The position numbers were made by a program, and so were the translations under genes. From NCBI GenBank assembly GCA_035513345.1, contig DATKCF010000152.1:1-64000 (forward strand): a stretch of DNA of 64,000 nucleotides. The letters are read 5' to 3'. Positions 1 through 8,136 of the stretch are shown piece by piece. Origin of the DNA: DATKCF01 sp035513345. Its GTDB lineage: Bacteria > Gemmatimonadota > Gemmatimonadetes > Longimicrobiales > RSA9. Under the pieces are notes generated by a model. It was not told the origin of the DNA. It made no database searches and saw only the letters and a program-made list of their open reading frames with translations. The first letter of the stretch is position 1; every line of letters starts with the position of its first letter.

Positions 1-650
1 TCGGCAACGCGCCGCTTCCAGTCGTCACTGTGAAGCTCGTACTCGACGACCTTCTGGGCATTCAGCCAGTGCTCGACGTGGTTGCCGTGAACGAGAATGC
101 GCGACGTGTTCCACTCGCCAGCGGGACGCACGATGCCGCGCGGTGCGGGGTGAAGCGCGTAGTTGGCGCCGGCAGATGTGATTTCCGACTGTCCGTCGCG
201 GTGATTGGCGTCGTCGAGCAGCTGCATCTCCGGTGCGCCGTGATAGATCTGCTCCTGGCCGAGCGTGACGTTGTAGAAGATGCCACTGTTGCCGCCCTGC
301 TCGACCTTCCATTCGATGCTGAACTCGAAGTCGTCGAACACTTCGGTCGTGACGATATCGCCGCCCGATCCGACGCGCTTGATGGCGCCGTCCACGACTT
401 CCCAGCCGGTCGTCGCCTCCTGACGATAGCCTCGCCAGCCGTCGAGCGTGGAGCCGTCGAAAAGCAGGCGCCAGCCGGCCTGGCGCTCTGCCGCAGTCAG
501 CGTGTTGGGCATGGTCTGAGCCGGCTCGTCCGCCGTTGGAGCGGCTTGACCTGCGTCCGCGGCGGGCTGCGCTTCCTGCGCGCCCGCGGAACACGCGCTC
601 AGAAGCGCAACCAGACCGGCGAACGCCGGCCGTGATCCCGGAATGCTCAT
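1..650 (-). CDS. DUF1080 / 3-keto-disaccharide hydrolase-like lipoprotein, 3' end outside window
   Basis: The visible 216 residues begin with a lipoprotein signal (lipobox LSAC, Cys20), a low-complexity Ala/Pro linker, then the DUF1080 concanavalin-like fold starting near residue 58 (GWRLLFDGSTLDGWRG) and the typical GGNSGIFYNV and PEMQLLDD segments. Members of this family act on 3-keto-glycosides or other glycans outside the cytoplasm; the substrate here is not shown. The C-terminus runs off the left edge. The ATG at 650 has GAGG a few bases upstream. It lies 38 bp downstream of a Gfo/Idh/MocA oxidoreductase on the same strand, a pairing that fits oxidation to a 3-keto sugar followed by cleavage. 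Confidence 0.88.
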   Translation of the reverse strand, partial: MSIPGSRPAFAGLVALLSACSAGAQEAQPAADAGQAAPTADEPAQTMPNTLTAAERQAGWRLLFDGSTLDGWRGYRQEATTGWEVVDGAIKRVGSGGDIVTTEVFDDFEFSIEWKVEQGGNSGIFYNVTLGQEQIYHGAPEMQLLDDANHRDGQSEITSAGANYALHPAPRGIVRPAGEWNTSRILVHGNHVEHWLNAQKVVEYELHSDDWKRRVA

Positions 651-688
651 TGTCGCCTCGCTGTGAGAACGCGTGGAACCACGTAACG

Positions 689-2197
689 TCACAGGCTCCA
701 GCCTGCACGATACGTGCGCGTCAGATAGTCATTGGCTTCGGGTGCGTTCGTGACCCTCATGTTGTCGCCATCGTAGTATATCCTGCGACCCTGTCCGGTG
801 CGCAGTGCGACAATGCCGAGCAGCATGACCTCGGTCAGCTTCGCGCCATACTCGATCGGAGACGACGCTTCGACTTCACCCTTGCACGCGCGCGCCCAGT
901 TCATCGGGTGATCGTCCTCGATGCGGGCCATCGTCTTCGGCACGCGCTCCGCTTCCTCGCGCAGTGATTCCGGAAAGAGAGTCGGGTTCCTGCCATACGT
1001 CTCGTGCATCAGGATGCCACGTTCGCCGATGTAGATGACGCCGCCCTCGCGGGTCAGCTCGAGCGGCTGCTCCTGGCCGTCGACCATGGTCGTGTCGGGC
1101 AGCGCGTCCGGCCGCGGCGGCATCAGCCCGCCGTCGTACCAGTTCATGCGGACGGGTGGAAGCAGGCCGCGCCGAGGGAACTCGTAGTGCGCGGTCATCG
1201 CGAGCGGATACGAGACCGGGTTTGCGCTCGGTCCGCCCCACGGCGACGATGTCGCTTCAATGAAAGTCGGATACCCGAGGTCGAGCGCCCAGTACGGGTG
1301 GTCGACGAGATGCGCGCCCATGTCACCGAGCGCGCCCACACCGAACGCCGTCCAGCCTCGCCAGTTGAATGGATGATACATCGGATGGTACGGGATGTCG
1401 TCCGCGACCGGTCCGAGATACAGATCCCAGTCGATGTCGCGCGGCACATTGAACCGGCCGCCAAGCGCCGCCGCGAGCTGCCGCGTGATGCCGCCACGGC
1501 CCCAGTTCCGGTCGCCTTCCACGCGATTCGACGCCGCCGGCTGCGGCACACCCTGCGGCCAGATCGGCCTGTTCGTCCAGATGTTGACCTCGCGGACCGC
1601 ACCGATCACGCCTGCCTGCACCCACTCGTTCACCAGCCTCGCTTCGTCACTCGAGTGGCCCTGGTTGCCCATCTGTGTGACAACGCCGGTTTCCCGCGCA
1701 ACACGGCTCAGTACTCTCGCTTCGTGCACCGACCACGTGAGCGGCTTCTGTACGTAGACGTGCTTGCCCAGCTCCATCGCCGCCTTCGCGATCACCGCGT
1801 GCAGATGGTCCGGTGTCGCGACCACCACAGCGTCAATGTCCGGCTGCTCCTCGAGCATCCGCCGGAAATCCGTGTATCGCTTCGCACCGTCGTACAGTTC
1901 CTTCAGGCGAACACCCTCCGGCCGCGCCTCGCCTTCACGATTCGTCTGCTTCTCCTGGAGACGACGCTCGACGTAACCGAAGTCGATGTCGCAGATCGCC
2001 ACAATGTTCTCCGACCGCATCGATTCCGCGTTGTCCATGCCCTGCCCGCCCGCACCCACGATCGCCAGGTTGAGCGTGTCGCTCGGCGCACGAAAGCCCG
2101 GACCGCCCAGAACGTGGCGAGGCACGATCGTCGCCCCGAGCGCCAGCTTCGACGTGTTCGATACGAATTGCCGGCGATTAAGTCGGCTCTCTGACAT
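689..2197 (-). CDS. Gfo/Idh/MocA family oxidoreductase with Tat signal
   Basis: A 502-residue NAD(P)-dependent oxidoreductase. The N-terminus carries a twin-arginine motif (RRQF at residues 8-11), so export is likely. The Rossmann dinucleotide loop is VGAGGQGM, and the usual EKP motif appears as VQKPLTWS, a variant I associate with the Tat-exported subgroup. The C-terminal alpha/beta dehydrogenase fold follows, with the aromatic-rich HPFNWRGWTAFG segment. The frame stays open further upstream, but the Tat signal fixes the ATG at 2197. Likely operon with the DUF1080 lipoprotein; the substrate is probably a sugar or inositol derivative, which is inference. Confidence 0.9.
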   Translation of the reverse strand: MSESRLNRRQFVSNTSKLALGATIVPRHVLGGPGFRAPSDTLNLAIVGAGGQGMDNAESMRSENIVAICDIDFGYVERRLQEKQTNREGEARPEGVRLKELYDGAKRYTDFRRMLEEQPDIDAVVVATPDHLHAVIAKAAMELGKHVYVQKPLTWSVHEARVLSRVARETGVVTQMGNQGHSSDEARLVNEWVQAGVIGAVREVNIWTNRPIWPQGVPQPAASNRVEGDRNWGRGGITRQLAAALGGRFNVPRDIDWDLYLGPVADDIPYHPMYHPFNWRGWTAFGVGALGDMGAHLVDHPYWALDLGYPTFIEATSSPWGGPSANPVSYPLAMTAHYEFPRRGLLPPVRMNWYDGGLMPPRPDALPDTTMVDGQEQPLELTREGGVIYIGERGILMHETYGRNPTLFPESLREEAERVPKTMARIEDDHPMNWARACKGEVEASSPIEYGAKLTEVMLLGIVALRTGQGRRIYYDGDNMRVTNAPEANDYLTRTYRAGWSL

Positions 2198-2371
2198 GGA
2201 CCAGTTCCTTTCCGTGGACGGGTCAGGCTGCTTGAACGCGGGTGGATCCGGATTGTGCGACACGCAAGCCGTCCCGCGCAAGCCGTACACGCATGTGACC
2301 GGATTCGCGACTTCGAGTCCCCGTTCCGGACCATTGCGGAGTGAACCCGTGGCGCGGCAACACTGTAAATG

Positions 2372-2377
2372 ATTATA
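2372..2377 (-). promoter_or_regulatory. Candidate -10 element for the oxidoreductase operon
   Basis: A perfect TATAAT hexamer on the minus strand in the intergenic space, leaving a leader of roughly 165 nt before the ATG at 2197. No good -35 box sits 16-18 nt upstream, so this is only a candidate. Confidence 0.3.
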
Positions 2378-2461
2378 CCACAACGAGTTATGGACAAGGA
2401 CGTTCAGGCACGCGCGTTGCCTCGAGTGCGCTTGGTTCCTGCAACCTGCGAGGTACGACCT

Positions 2462-4813
2462 ATGATCCTCGATCTGAGACTCGCGTGGCGGCGGTTGCGC
2501 CGCGCACCCGTCTTCGCCACGACAGCCGTGGCAACGGTCGCGCTCGCGATCGGCGCGAACACGGCGATCCTGAGCGTCGCGGATGCAGTGCTGTTCCGAC
2601 CGCTCGGCTACGGCGAAGCGGACCGCCTGCGGATTGTGCAGATGCGTGATCCGTCGACGGGCCAGCGCTACACGCGCATCCCGCCGGAGTACCTGGACGT
2701 GATCGAGCGGCTGCACGGCGGTGTCGGCGAGGTGGGCTATCTGGAGAGCGGCTCGATAGTCGAGGCGGGACCGGACGGCGCGGTCATCGTCGCGACCGCG
2801 GCGGTTTCGACGAACTATTTCCGCATTCTCGATGTGTCGCCACACCGCGGTCGTTTCTTCGATGAGAGCGATGCCGGTAGTGCCAGCCGTTCGGCGGTCC
2901 TGTCACACTCGGCATGGCAGAGCCGGTTCGCGGGTGATCCGGCAGTGGTCGGCACATCGGTGGTGGTTGGTGCGGCGACGTGGGACATCGTCGGCGTTCT
3001 TCCACCGGCCTTCACGTTTCCGTCATCGTTCGCGCGCGCACCCGATCTGGTGACGATCCTGCCGCCACGCGCGCCCGATGCGGGCGCGTTCAATCCAGTC
3101 GTGCGGCTCGAGCCCGGCGTAACGGCCAGCCAGGCGCAGGTCGAGCTGGACGCGCTCGGCTGGCGAGTCACAGTCGGCGATCCGAACGTCGGGACCTCGG
3201 TGCCGGTGCTCGATGGCGTACGCGACGTACTCTATGCGACGGGCCGGCCGATCATGGTGTTCCTGCTGGCGGCAGCCACGCTCGTACTGCTGATCGCGTG
3301 CGCGAACCTGACCAACCTGTTCCTGGCGGCATCACGCTGGCGCGAACGCGAGACGGGCGTAGCGGGCGCGCTCGGCGCGAGCCGCATTCGCCTGATCCGG
3401 CCTGTCGTTCTCGAGACCACGATGATCGCGGTCATGGGTGCCGTACTCGCGCTCGTCATCGCATCCTTCGGTTTCGACTTCCTCGTGCAGATCGTACCGC
3501 AGGCCGCGTATGGCGACGCGGCGGTCGGCGTGGACTATCGGGTGGCCGGCTTCGCGCTCGGCATGGGCCTCGTTGCGGGGCTCGTCACCGCGGTCGTGCC
3601 AGCATGGCGAGCGACACGGCTCGACCCGCACACCGTTATCACGAACGCCACGCGGTCCGGCGATGGCCGCCGCTTCGGTTTCGGCCGGCCGATGGTCGCC
3701 GTTCAGGTCGCGCTCGCGGTGGTTGTAGTGTTTGGTGCCGCGATCGCGGCCCGTGCTTTCGTCGACGTGCTGCGGATACCGCTCGGCTTCACGCCCGACG
3801 GTGTAGCCCTGATAGAGGTGCCCGCGGCGGGCGAGGATGGACTGGCGAGGCAGGCGTTCTACGGGCGAGTGATCGCGATGCTCGAGGATCGGGCCGACGT
3901 CGCGGCGGTCGGCGCGACCGGCAGCGTACCGGTCGTCCGCGGCGTGCCATGGGGCGCGGCACGGCCAATGCCGGACGCGGCCGATGTCGCAAGCATCGTT
4001 CATGTGCTGCCAGGTTACTTCGAGACAGCCGGCATCGAACTCGTGGCCGGGCGGATGCTCGGCCACGAGGATGCCGGTGGATCGGCTTCGAGCGCCGTCG
4101 TCAGCGAGTCGGCGGCACGCGCCCTGTTCGGCGGCCGCGATCCTGTCGGTATGACGTTTGTCGACACGGACGGCACGTCATTCGCCGTCGTCGGCGTCGT
4201 CAGGGATGTGCGCATGCTGCTCGAACACGAGCCGATGCCGCCCGCGTACGTTCTGCCGGGCAACGACACTCGCCGGATGACGATCCTGGTGCGGCCGCGC
4301 GAGAGGAGCGGCGCGCAGCTTGCCAGCCTGCGCTCGGAGGTCTCGCGCATGGCGACGGGCGCCATCGTCACCGTCAGATGGTGGGACGATGCGATCGGCT
4401 CCCTCACGCCGTTCCGTAACCCACGCTTTCAGACGGTTGTGCTGGCCGGCTTCGCGGTACTCGCCCTCGGTGTCACGGCGCTGGGCATCATCGGCGTGAT
4501 CGCCTTCACACTGGCGCTCAGGAAACGCGAGATGGGCATCCGTCTGGCCCTCGGCATGGCGCCGCGCGGGCTGGTCGGGCTGATGATGCGGTATGCGCTT
4601 GCGCCCGTCGCCGTCGGTCTCACCGCCGGACTCCTTGCCACGCGCGCGCTCGCGCAGCTTGCCGAAGCGCAGCTCTTCGAAGTCGAGACGCGCGATCCGT
4701 TGACACTCGCGGCAACCGTGCTCGTCGTGCTGCTCGCGGCGTCCGCTGCGGCATGGCTGCCGGCGAGGCGAGTCACTCGCCTGGACCCGACCGGAACCCT
4801 GAAGGCGGACTGA
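2462..4813 (+). CDS. ABC transporter permease, MacB/FtsX type (ADOP family)
   Basis: A 783-residue permease with the duplicated MacB-periplasmic-domain plus FtsX architecture. One membrane helix is near the N-terminus (after LAWRRLRRAPVFATTAVA), followed by a periplasmic domain containing the conserved ILSVADAVLFRPL. A block of FtsX helices lies near residues 270-400, then a second periplasmic domain, and a final FtsX block contains the KREMGIRLALGM motif and ends ARRVTRLDPTGTLK. Such orphan permeases lack an adjacent ATPase. It starts directly with the permease part and has no PadR neighbour, unlike the second ADOP gene at 56-59 kb. Start chosen at the ATG preceded by GCGAGG. Substrate unknown. 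Confidence 0.88.
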   Translation: MILDLRLAWRRLRRAPVFATTAVATVALAIGANTAILSVADAVLFRPLGYGEADRLRIVQMRDPSTGQRYTRIPPEYLDVIERLHGGVGEVGYLESGSIVEAGPDGAVIVATAAVSTNYFRILDVSPHRGRFFDESDAGSASRSAVLSHSAWQSRFAGDPAVVGTSVVVGAATWDIVGVLPPAFTFPSSFARAPDLVTILPPRAPDAGAFNPVVRLEPGVTASQAQVELDALGWRVTVGDPNVGTSVPVLDGVRDVLYATGRPIMVFLLAAATLVLLIACANLTNLFLAASRWRERETGVAGALGASRIRLIRPVVLETTMIAVMGAVLALVIASFGFDFLVQIVPQAAYGDAAVGVDYRVAGFALGMGLVAGLVTAVVPAWRATRLDPHTVITNATRSGDGRRFGFGRPMVAVQVALAVVVVFGAAIAARAFVDVLRIPLGFTPDGVALIEVPAAGEDGLARQAFYGRVIAMLEDRADVAAVGATGSVPVVRGVPWGAARPMPDAADVASIVHVLPGYFETAGIELVAGRMLGHEDAGGSASSAVVSESAARALFGGRDPVGMTFVDTDGTSFAVVGVVRDVRMLLEHEPMPPAYVLPGNDTRRMTILVRPRERSGAQLASLRSEVSRMATGAIVTVRWWDDAIGSLTPFRNPRFQTVVLAGFAVLALGVTALGIIGVIAFTLALRKREMGIRLALGMAPRGLVGLMMRYALAPVAVGLTAGLLATRALAQLAEAQLFEVETRDPLTLAATVLVVLLAASAAAWLPARRVTRLDPTGTLKAD

Positions 4814-5816
4814 CCGACGCGCCTGAGACGCCGACGATGCTCGTGTCGTCGCCCGCGTTCGCGATGCCGTTGACGTTCTCGAGATGCGCGTTGTCGCCGA
4901 TCAGCGAGTCGTGCAGCGACGCGTTCCGGATCACCGTGTTCCGGCCTACAATGCAATCGCGAAGCGTGGCGTTCCGTATTTCGCAGCCGGTCTCGATGCT
5001 GACGTTCGGACCGAGCGTGACGTTCTCGAGGGTTACGCCGGGCGCGACGCGAACGGGACCGTTGATGCTGACGTTGACGCCGCCATCGGGGTCGAGCGCG
5101 CGTGTCGTTTCGAGCAGGTGCAGGTTCGTCTCGAGGAGGGTGTCGAGCTTGCCGCAGTCGTACCAGCCGTCGACTTCGCCGACCCGGATCTTCGCGCCAT
5201 TGTCGATCATGTACTGGAACGCGTCCGTCAGGTAGAACTCGCCGCTGGGACCGGGCGGCTGGTGCATCGTGTGATGGATGCCCTCGAAGAGCAGTTTCCA
5301 GTCACGAATGTAGTAGAGCCCGATGTTGGCGAGCTTCGAGATCGGTTCCGTCGGCTTCTCGACAATGCGCTGCATGTTGCCATCCTCATCGAGCACGACG
5401 ACGCCGAACCGCTGATAGTCCTCGACTTCCTTCGCCCAGATGATGCCGGCCGCATCCGCGGGCAGACGCTTCGCCATGCCGAGGTCCGCATCGAAGAGCG
5501 TATCGACGAAGATGATCAGCAGGTCCTCGTCGATGAACGGCTCCGCGAGCAGCACTGCGCCCGCCGTTCCGTTCTGCACGGGCTGTTCGACAAAATGCGC
5601 CGTGAAGCCGGGCCACTCCTCGCGGACGTACGCTTCGGCCTTCTCCTTCAGGTGGCCGGTAATGAAAACCGCCTCGCTGACACCCAGCGCTTCGAGGTCG
5701 CGCATGATGTAGCTCATGACGGGCTGCCCACCAACCCGGAGCAGTGGTTTCGGTGTCGTATGTGTGTGGGGCCGCAGGCGAGTGCCCTTGCCGGCGAGCG
5801 GAATCACGACTTTCAC
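4773..5816 (-). CDS. Sugar-phosphate nucleotidyltransferase
   Basis: A 347-residue enzyme of the glucose-1-phosphate thymidylyl/uridylyltransferase class, making an NDP-sugar from a sugar-1-phosphate. The signature loop is GKGTRLRPHTHTTPKPLL near the N-terminus. VEKP and a GEFYLTDAF segment follow, and the C-terminal 90 residues form hexapeptide-like repeats (VTLENVTLGPNV, IRNATLRDCIVG) typical of a left-handed beta-helix. Start is the GTG at 5816, placed by GAGAGG about 8 nt upstream; the longer frame upstream lacks family sequence. Its 3' end overlaps the convergent permease gene by 41 bp. Specific nucleotide and sugar cannot be read from the sequence. Confidence 0.87.
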   Translation of the reverse strand: MKVVIPLAGKGTRLRPHTHTTPKPLLRVGGQPVMSYIMRDLEALGVSEAVFITGHLKEKAEAYVREEWPGFTAHFVEQPVQNGTAGAVLLAEPFIDEDLLIIFVDTLFDADLGMAKRLPADAAGIIWAKEVEDYQRFGVVVLDEDGNMQRIVEKPTEPISKLANIGLYYIRDWKLLFEGIHHTMHQPPGPSGEFYLTDAFQYMIDNGAKIRVGEVDGWYDCGKLDTLLETNLHLLETTRALDPDGGVNVSINGPVRVAPGVTLENVTLGPNVSIETGCEIRNATLRDCIVGRNTVIRNASLHDSLIGDNAHLENVNGIANAGDDTSIVGVSGASVSPPSGFRSGPGE

Positions 5817-6074
5817 GTTTCTGACCTCTCGGGTTGCCCGACTCAGGCTCGGCCGCGAGCGTTTGCGCTGGCGAAGCGAGCGTGATCGGGACGGGTCGTC
5901 CGGTGCGCGGAGCCAAGATAGGCGGAACCGCGGCCCGTGCCAGTCGTACCACTGACGTGACGAGGTGCCGCGGCACGCGCCCGATGCTGCGGCTCCCGAC
6001 CGGAGCGGCCGCCGCGGCGGCCCGTCACGCGGCCGCCGTCGGCCACGGTTCTCGCCGGGATCCACACAACACAT

Positions 6075-6080
6075 TATACT
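6075..6080 (+). promoter_or_regulatory. Candidate -10 element ahead of the SIMPL-to-Lon gene set
   Basis: TATACT lies 48 nt before the SIMPL start codon, a plausible distance for a leader with a GGAGG Shine-Dalgarno. The -35 region is not recognisable. The 311 bp between the nucleotidyltransferase and the SIMPL gene otherwise hold nothing I can support. Confidence 0.35.
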
Positions 6081-6127
6081 GGAACGGGTTGGGGACGGGC
6101 GAACGGCCCCGTTTCGGAGGTGTCACG

Positions 6128-6829
6128 ATGTACGCAGCACGGATTGCCACCGCTTGCCTGATTCTGCCCGCGGCCCTCGCCGCACAGATGCAGAATCCAC
6201 AGAACACGATCGCCGTCAATGCGACCGCAACCGTCGAGCGGGAACCGGACCGCGCCCGGCTCTCATTCGCCGTGGTCAGCGAAGGCGCCACCGCCGAGTC
6301 CGCTTCGCAGGCGAATGCGAACCTGATGACGCAGGTGATTGCCGCACTGCGCGACATGGGCCTGACCGGAACCGCGGTGCGGACGACCTCGATCCAGATC
6401 AGCCCACGCTACTCGCGCGGACAGGGCGAACAACCGCGGATAATCGGCTACACCGCAACCAACATGGTCGAAGCGACGATCGATTCGCTGCCGCGTGTGG
6501 GCGCGATCACGGACCGGGCGATCGCCGCTGGCGCCAACCGCGTGACCGGACTGATGTTCGAGCTGAGACAGCCGGACGCGGCCCGGCGTGAAGCACTCGC
6601 GATAGCCATGGAGAAGGCCAGGGCGGAAGCGGAGACGGTGGCGGCAGCCGCCGGCCGGACGCTCGGCCCGACGCTGCGGATCGAGGTCGAGCCGGAACAG
6701 GGTGTTCCGATGTTCCGCGGCATGGCGGGCCGCGCAGAGATGGCGCAGGCAATGGACACGCCGGTCGAGGCGGGCACACTCAACGTTTCCGCGACGGTGC
6801 GTGTGGTCTACCGGATGGACGTGCGGTGA
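6128..6829 (+). CDS. SIMPL domain-containing protein (DUF541)
   Basis: A 233-residue exported protein with a signal peptide of about 19 residues (hydrophobic stretch ending AALAAQ). The SIMPL/DUF541 fold follows: ATVEREPDRARLSFAV near the start, an IQISPRYSR strand, and GVPMFRGMA late in the chain. Family members are periplasmic or envelope proteins, some stress related; the molecular function is unclear. The ATG is preceded by GGAGG at 7 nt. The stop codon overlaps the GTG start of the next gene by 4 nt, indicating translational coupling. Confidence 0.88.
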   Translation: MYAARIATACLILPAALAAQMQNPQNTIAVNATATVEREPDRARLSFAVVSEGATAESASQANANLMTQVIAALRDMGLTGTAVRTTSIQISPRYSRGQGEQPRIIGYTATNMVEATIDSLPRVGAITDRAIAAGANRVTGLMFELRQPDAARREALAIAMEKARAEAETVAAAAGRTLGPTLRIEVEPEQGVPMFRGMAGRAEMAQAMDTPVEAGTLNVSATVRVVYRMDVR

Positions 6830-7248
6830 GCATCGCACAACGGGTCCGCAAGGCCCTTGGCGATGGCGGCGCGGAAACGCGTGCTGACGCGAGGGACGCG
6901 CGGTTCCGCGGCCGGACCTACGCGATTCCGTTCGAGGATGTGTGGCAGGCCTCGCTGACGCTGCTGCCGAAAACAGGCTGCCAGTTGCGGCTGGCGAACG
7001 ACCGCGACGGTATCATCATCGCCGAAGCCAGTGCCGTGTTTCCGCGACGTGTCGATGATGTGACCATCAGCATCGTGCTCGACAAGGATGCGCAGACGCG
7101 GGTCGACATGCGGTCGATCGCGCGCGACGGCAAGGCGGACCTCGGCGCGAACGCACGACGCGTCACCCGCTTCTTCGAGCTGCTCGATCGCAGCCTCGCC
7201 GAACGGCCGTGGCGGCCGCGCCGGAGCAGCGCCCACGCGGACGGCTGA
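6826..7248 (+). CDS. DUF1499-like protein
   Basis: A 140-residue soluble protein without signal or membrane segment. Residues 35-130 match my memory of DUF1499: FEDVWQASL, then VDDVTISIVLDKDAQTRVDM, and GKADLGANARRVTRFFELL. The function of that family is not established. The start is a GTG overlapping the SIMPL stop (GTGA), so the two are probably cotranslated. The last 15 residues are Arg-rich and probably unstructured. An amidohydrolase follows 6 bp downstream. Confidence 0.75.
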   Translation: MSIAQRVRKALGDGGAETRADARDARFRGRTYAIPFEDVWQASLTLLPKTGCQLRLANDRDGIIIAEASAVFPRRVDDVTISIVLDKDAQTRVDMRSIARDGKADLGANARRVTRFFELLDRSLAERPWRPRRSSAHADG

Positions 7249-7254
7249 GAGCCG

Positions 7255-8133
7255 ATGGTGCCAGGCGCAATCATCGACTTCCACACGCACCCCTGGCTGC
7301 CCGATCAACTCGCACCGCACACCGTCGAGTTCATCCGTTCCATCTCGCAGGCACTGCGCGACCACGGCGAGCGGTTGAGCGAACCGGCGTACGCCGCATC
7401 GGTCCTGCGTGAGCAGGGCGTCCGCAATGCCGTCCTGCTGCCCGAACACTGTCCGCGCTCGTCCGGCAACGTGCGAACGGAAACCGTTATCGAGTTCTGT
7501 GCCGCTTCCGACGGCTTCTTCGTGCCATTCGCGTCCGTCGATCCGAACTCCGATCCGGACCCGGCCGGCCTGATGCGACAGTACGTCGAGGATGGTGTCG
7601 CCGGACTCAAGCTGTATCCGTCCTATCAGCATTACTATCCGAACGACCATCGTGTGTATCCGGTCTACGAGATGTGCCGCGACGCGGGGATACCCGTGCT
7701 GTTTCACATCGGCAGCTCGGTCATACCGAACACGAGAATGAAGTACTGCGACCCGATCCATCTGCACGACATTGCCGTCGACTTCCCCGACCTGGTCGTG
7801 GTGATGGCGCACGGCGGGCGAGGCTGGTGGTATGACGCGTGCGCGTTCCTTGCCGCGCATCAGCCGAACTTCCACATCGACGTGACCGGCCTGCCGCCTG
7901 CACGGCTGACCGCGCTGTTCCCCGACCTCGAGCGGATTTCGCACAAGGTCGTGTTCGGCAGCGACTGGCCCGCCATGCCGAAGAGCCCTCGCGCCAACGC
8001 CGATGCCATTGCGAACCTGGGACTGTCGCGCGAAGCCGTCCAGCGCATACTCTATGACAATGCGGCCGCGCTGCTGCGTCTCGACCGAAGCGCGCCGCCG
8101 ACCCCGCAACCGCTCGTCGATGGAGGGCACTGA
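7255..8133 (+). CDS. Amidohydrolase family protein (TIM-barrel metal hydrolase)
   Basis: A 292-residue member of the amidohydrolase-2 family, which includes decarboxylases and hydrolases. The metal-binding HTH of IIDFHTH is near residue 10. LKLYPSYQHYYPND lies mid-chain, PVLFHIGSS and VVMAHGGRG supply further histidines, and VFGSDWPAMP supplies the catalytic Asp. The reaction cannot be fixed; both C-C lyases and hydrolases share these motifs. It sits 6 bp after the DUF1499-like gene and 3 bp before the Lon-like gene, so all four genes from 6128 look like one transcript. Confidence 0.88.
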   Translation: MVPGAIIDFHTHPWLPDQLAPHTVEFIRSISQALRDHGERLSEPAYAASVLREQGVRNAVLLPEHCPRSSGNVRTETVIEFCAASDGFFVPFASVDPNSDPDPAGLMRQYVEDGVAGLKLYPSYQHYYPNDHRVYPVYEMCRDAGIPVLFHIGSSVIPNTRMKYCDPIHLHDIAVDFPDLVVVMAHGGRGWWYDACAFLAAHQPNFHIDVTGLPPARLTALFPDLERISHKVVFGSDWPAMPKSPRANADAIANLGLSREAVQRILYDNAAALLRLDRSAPPTPQPLVDGGH

Positions 8134-8136
8134 CCG

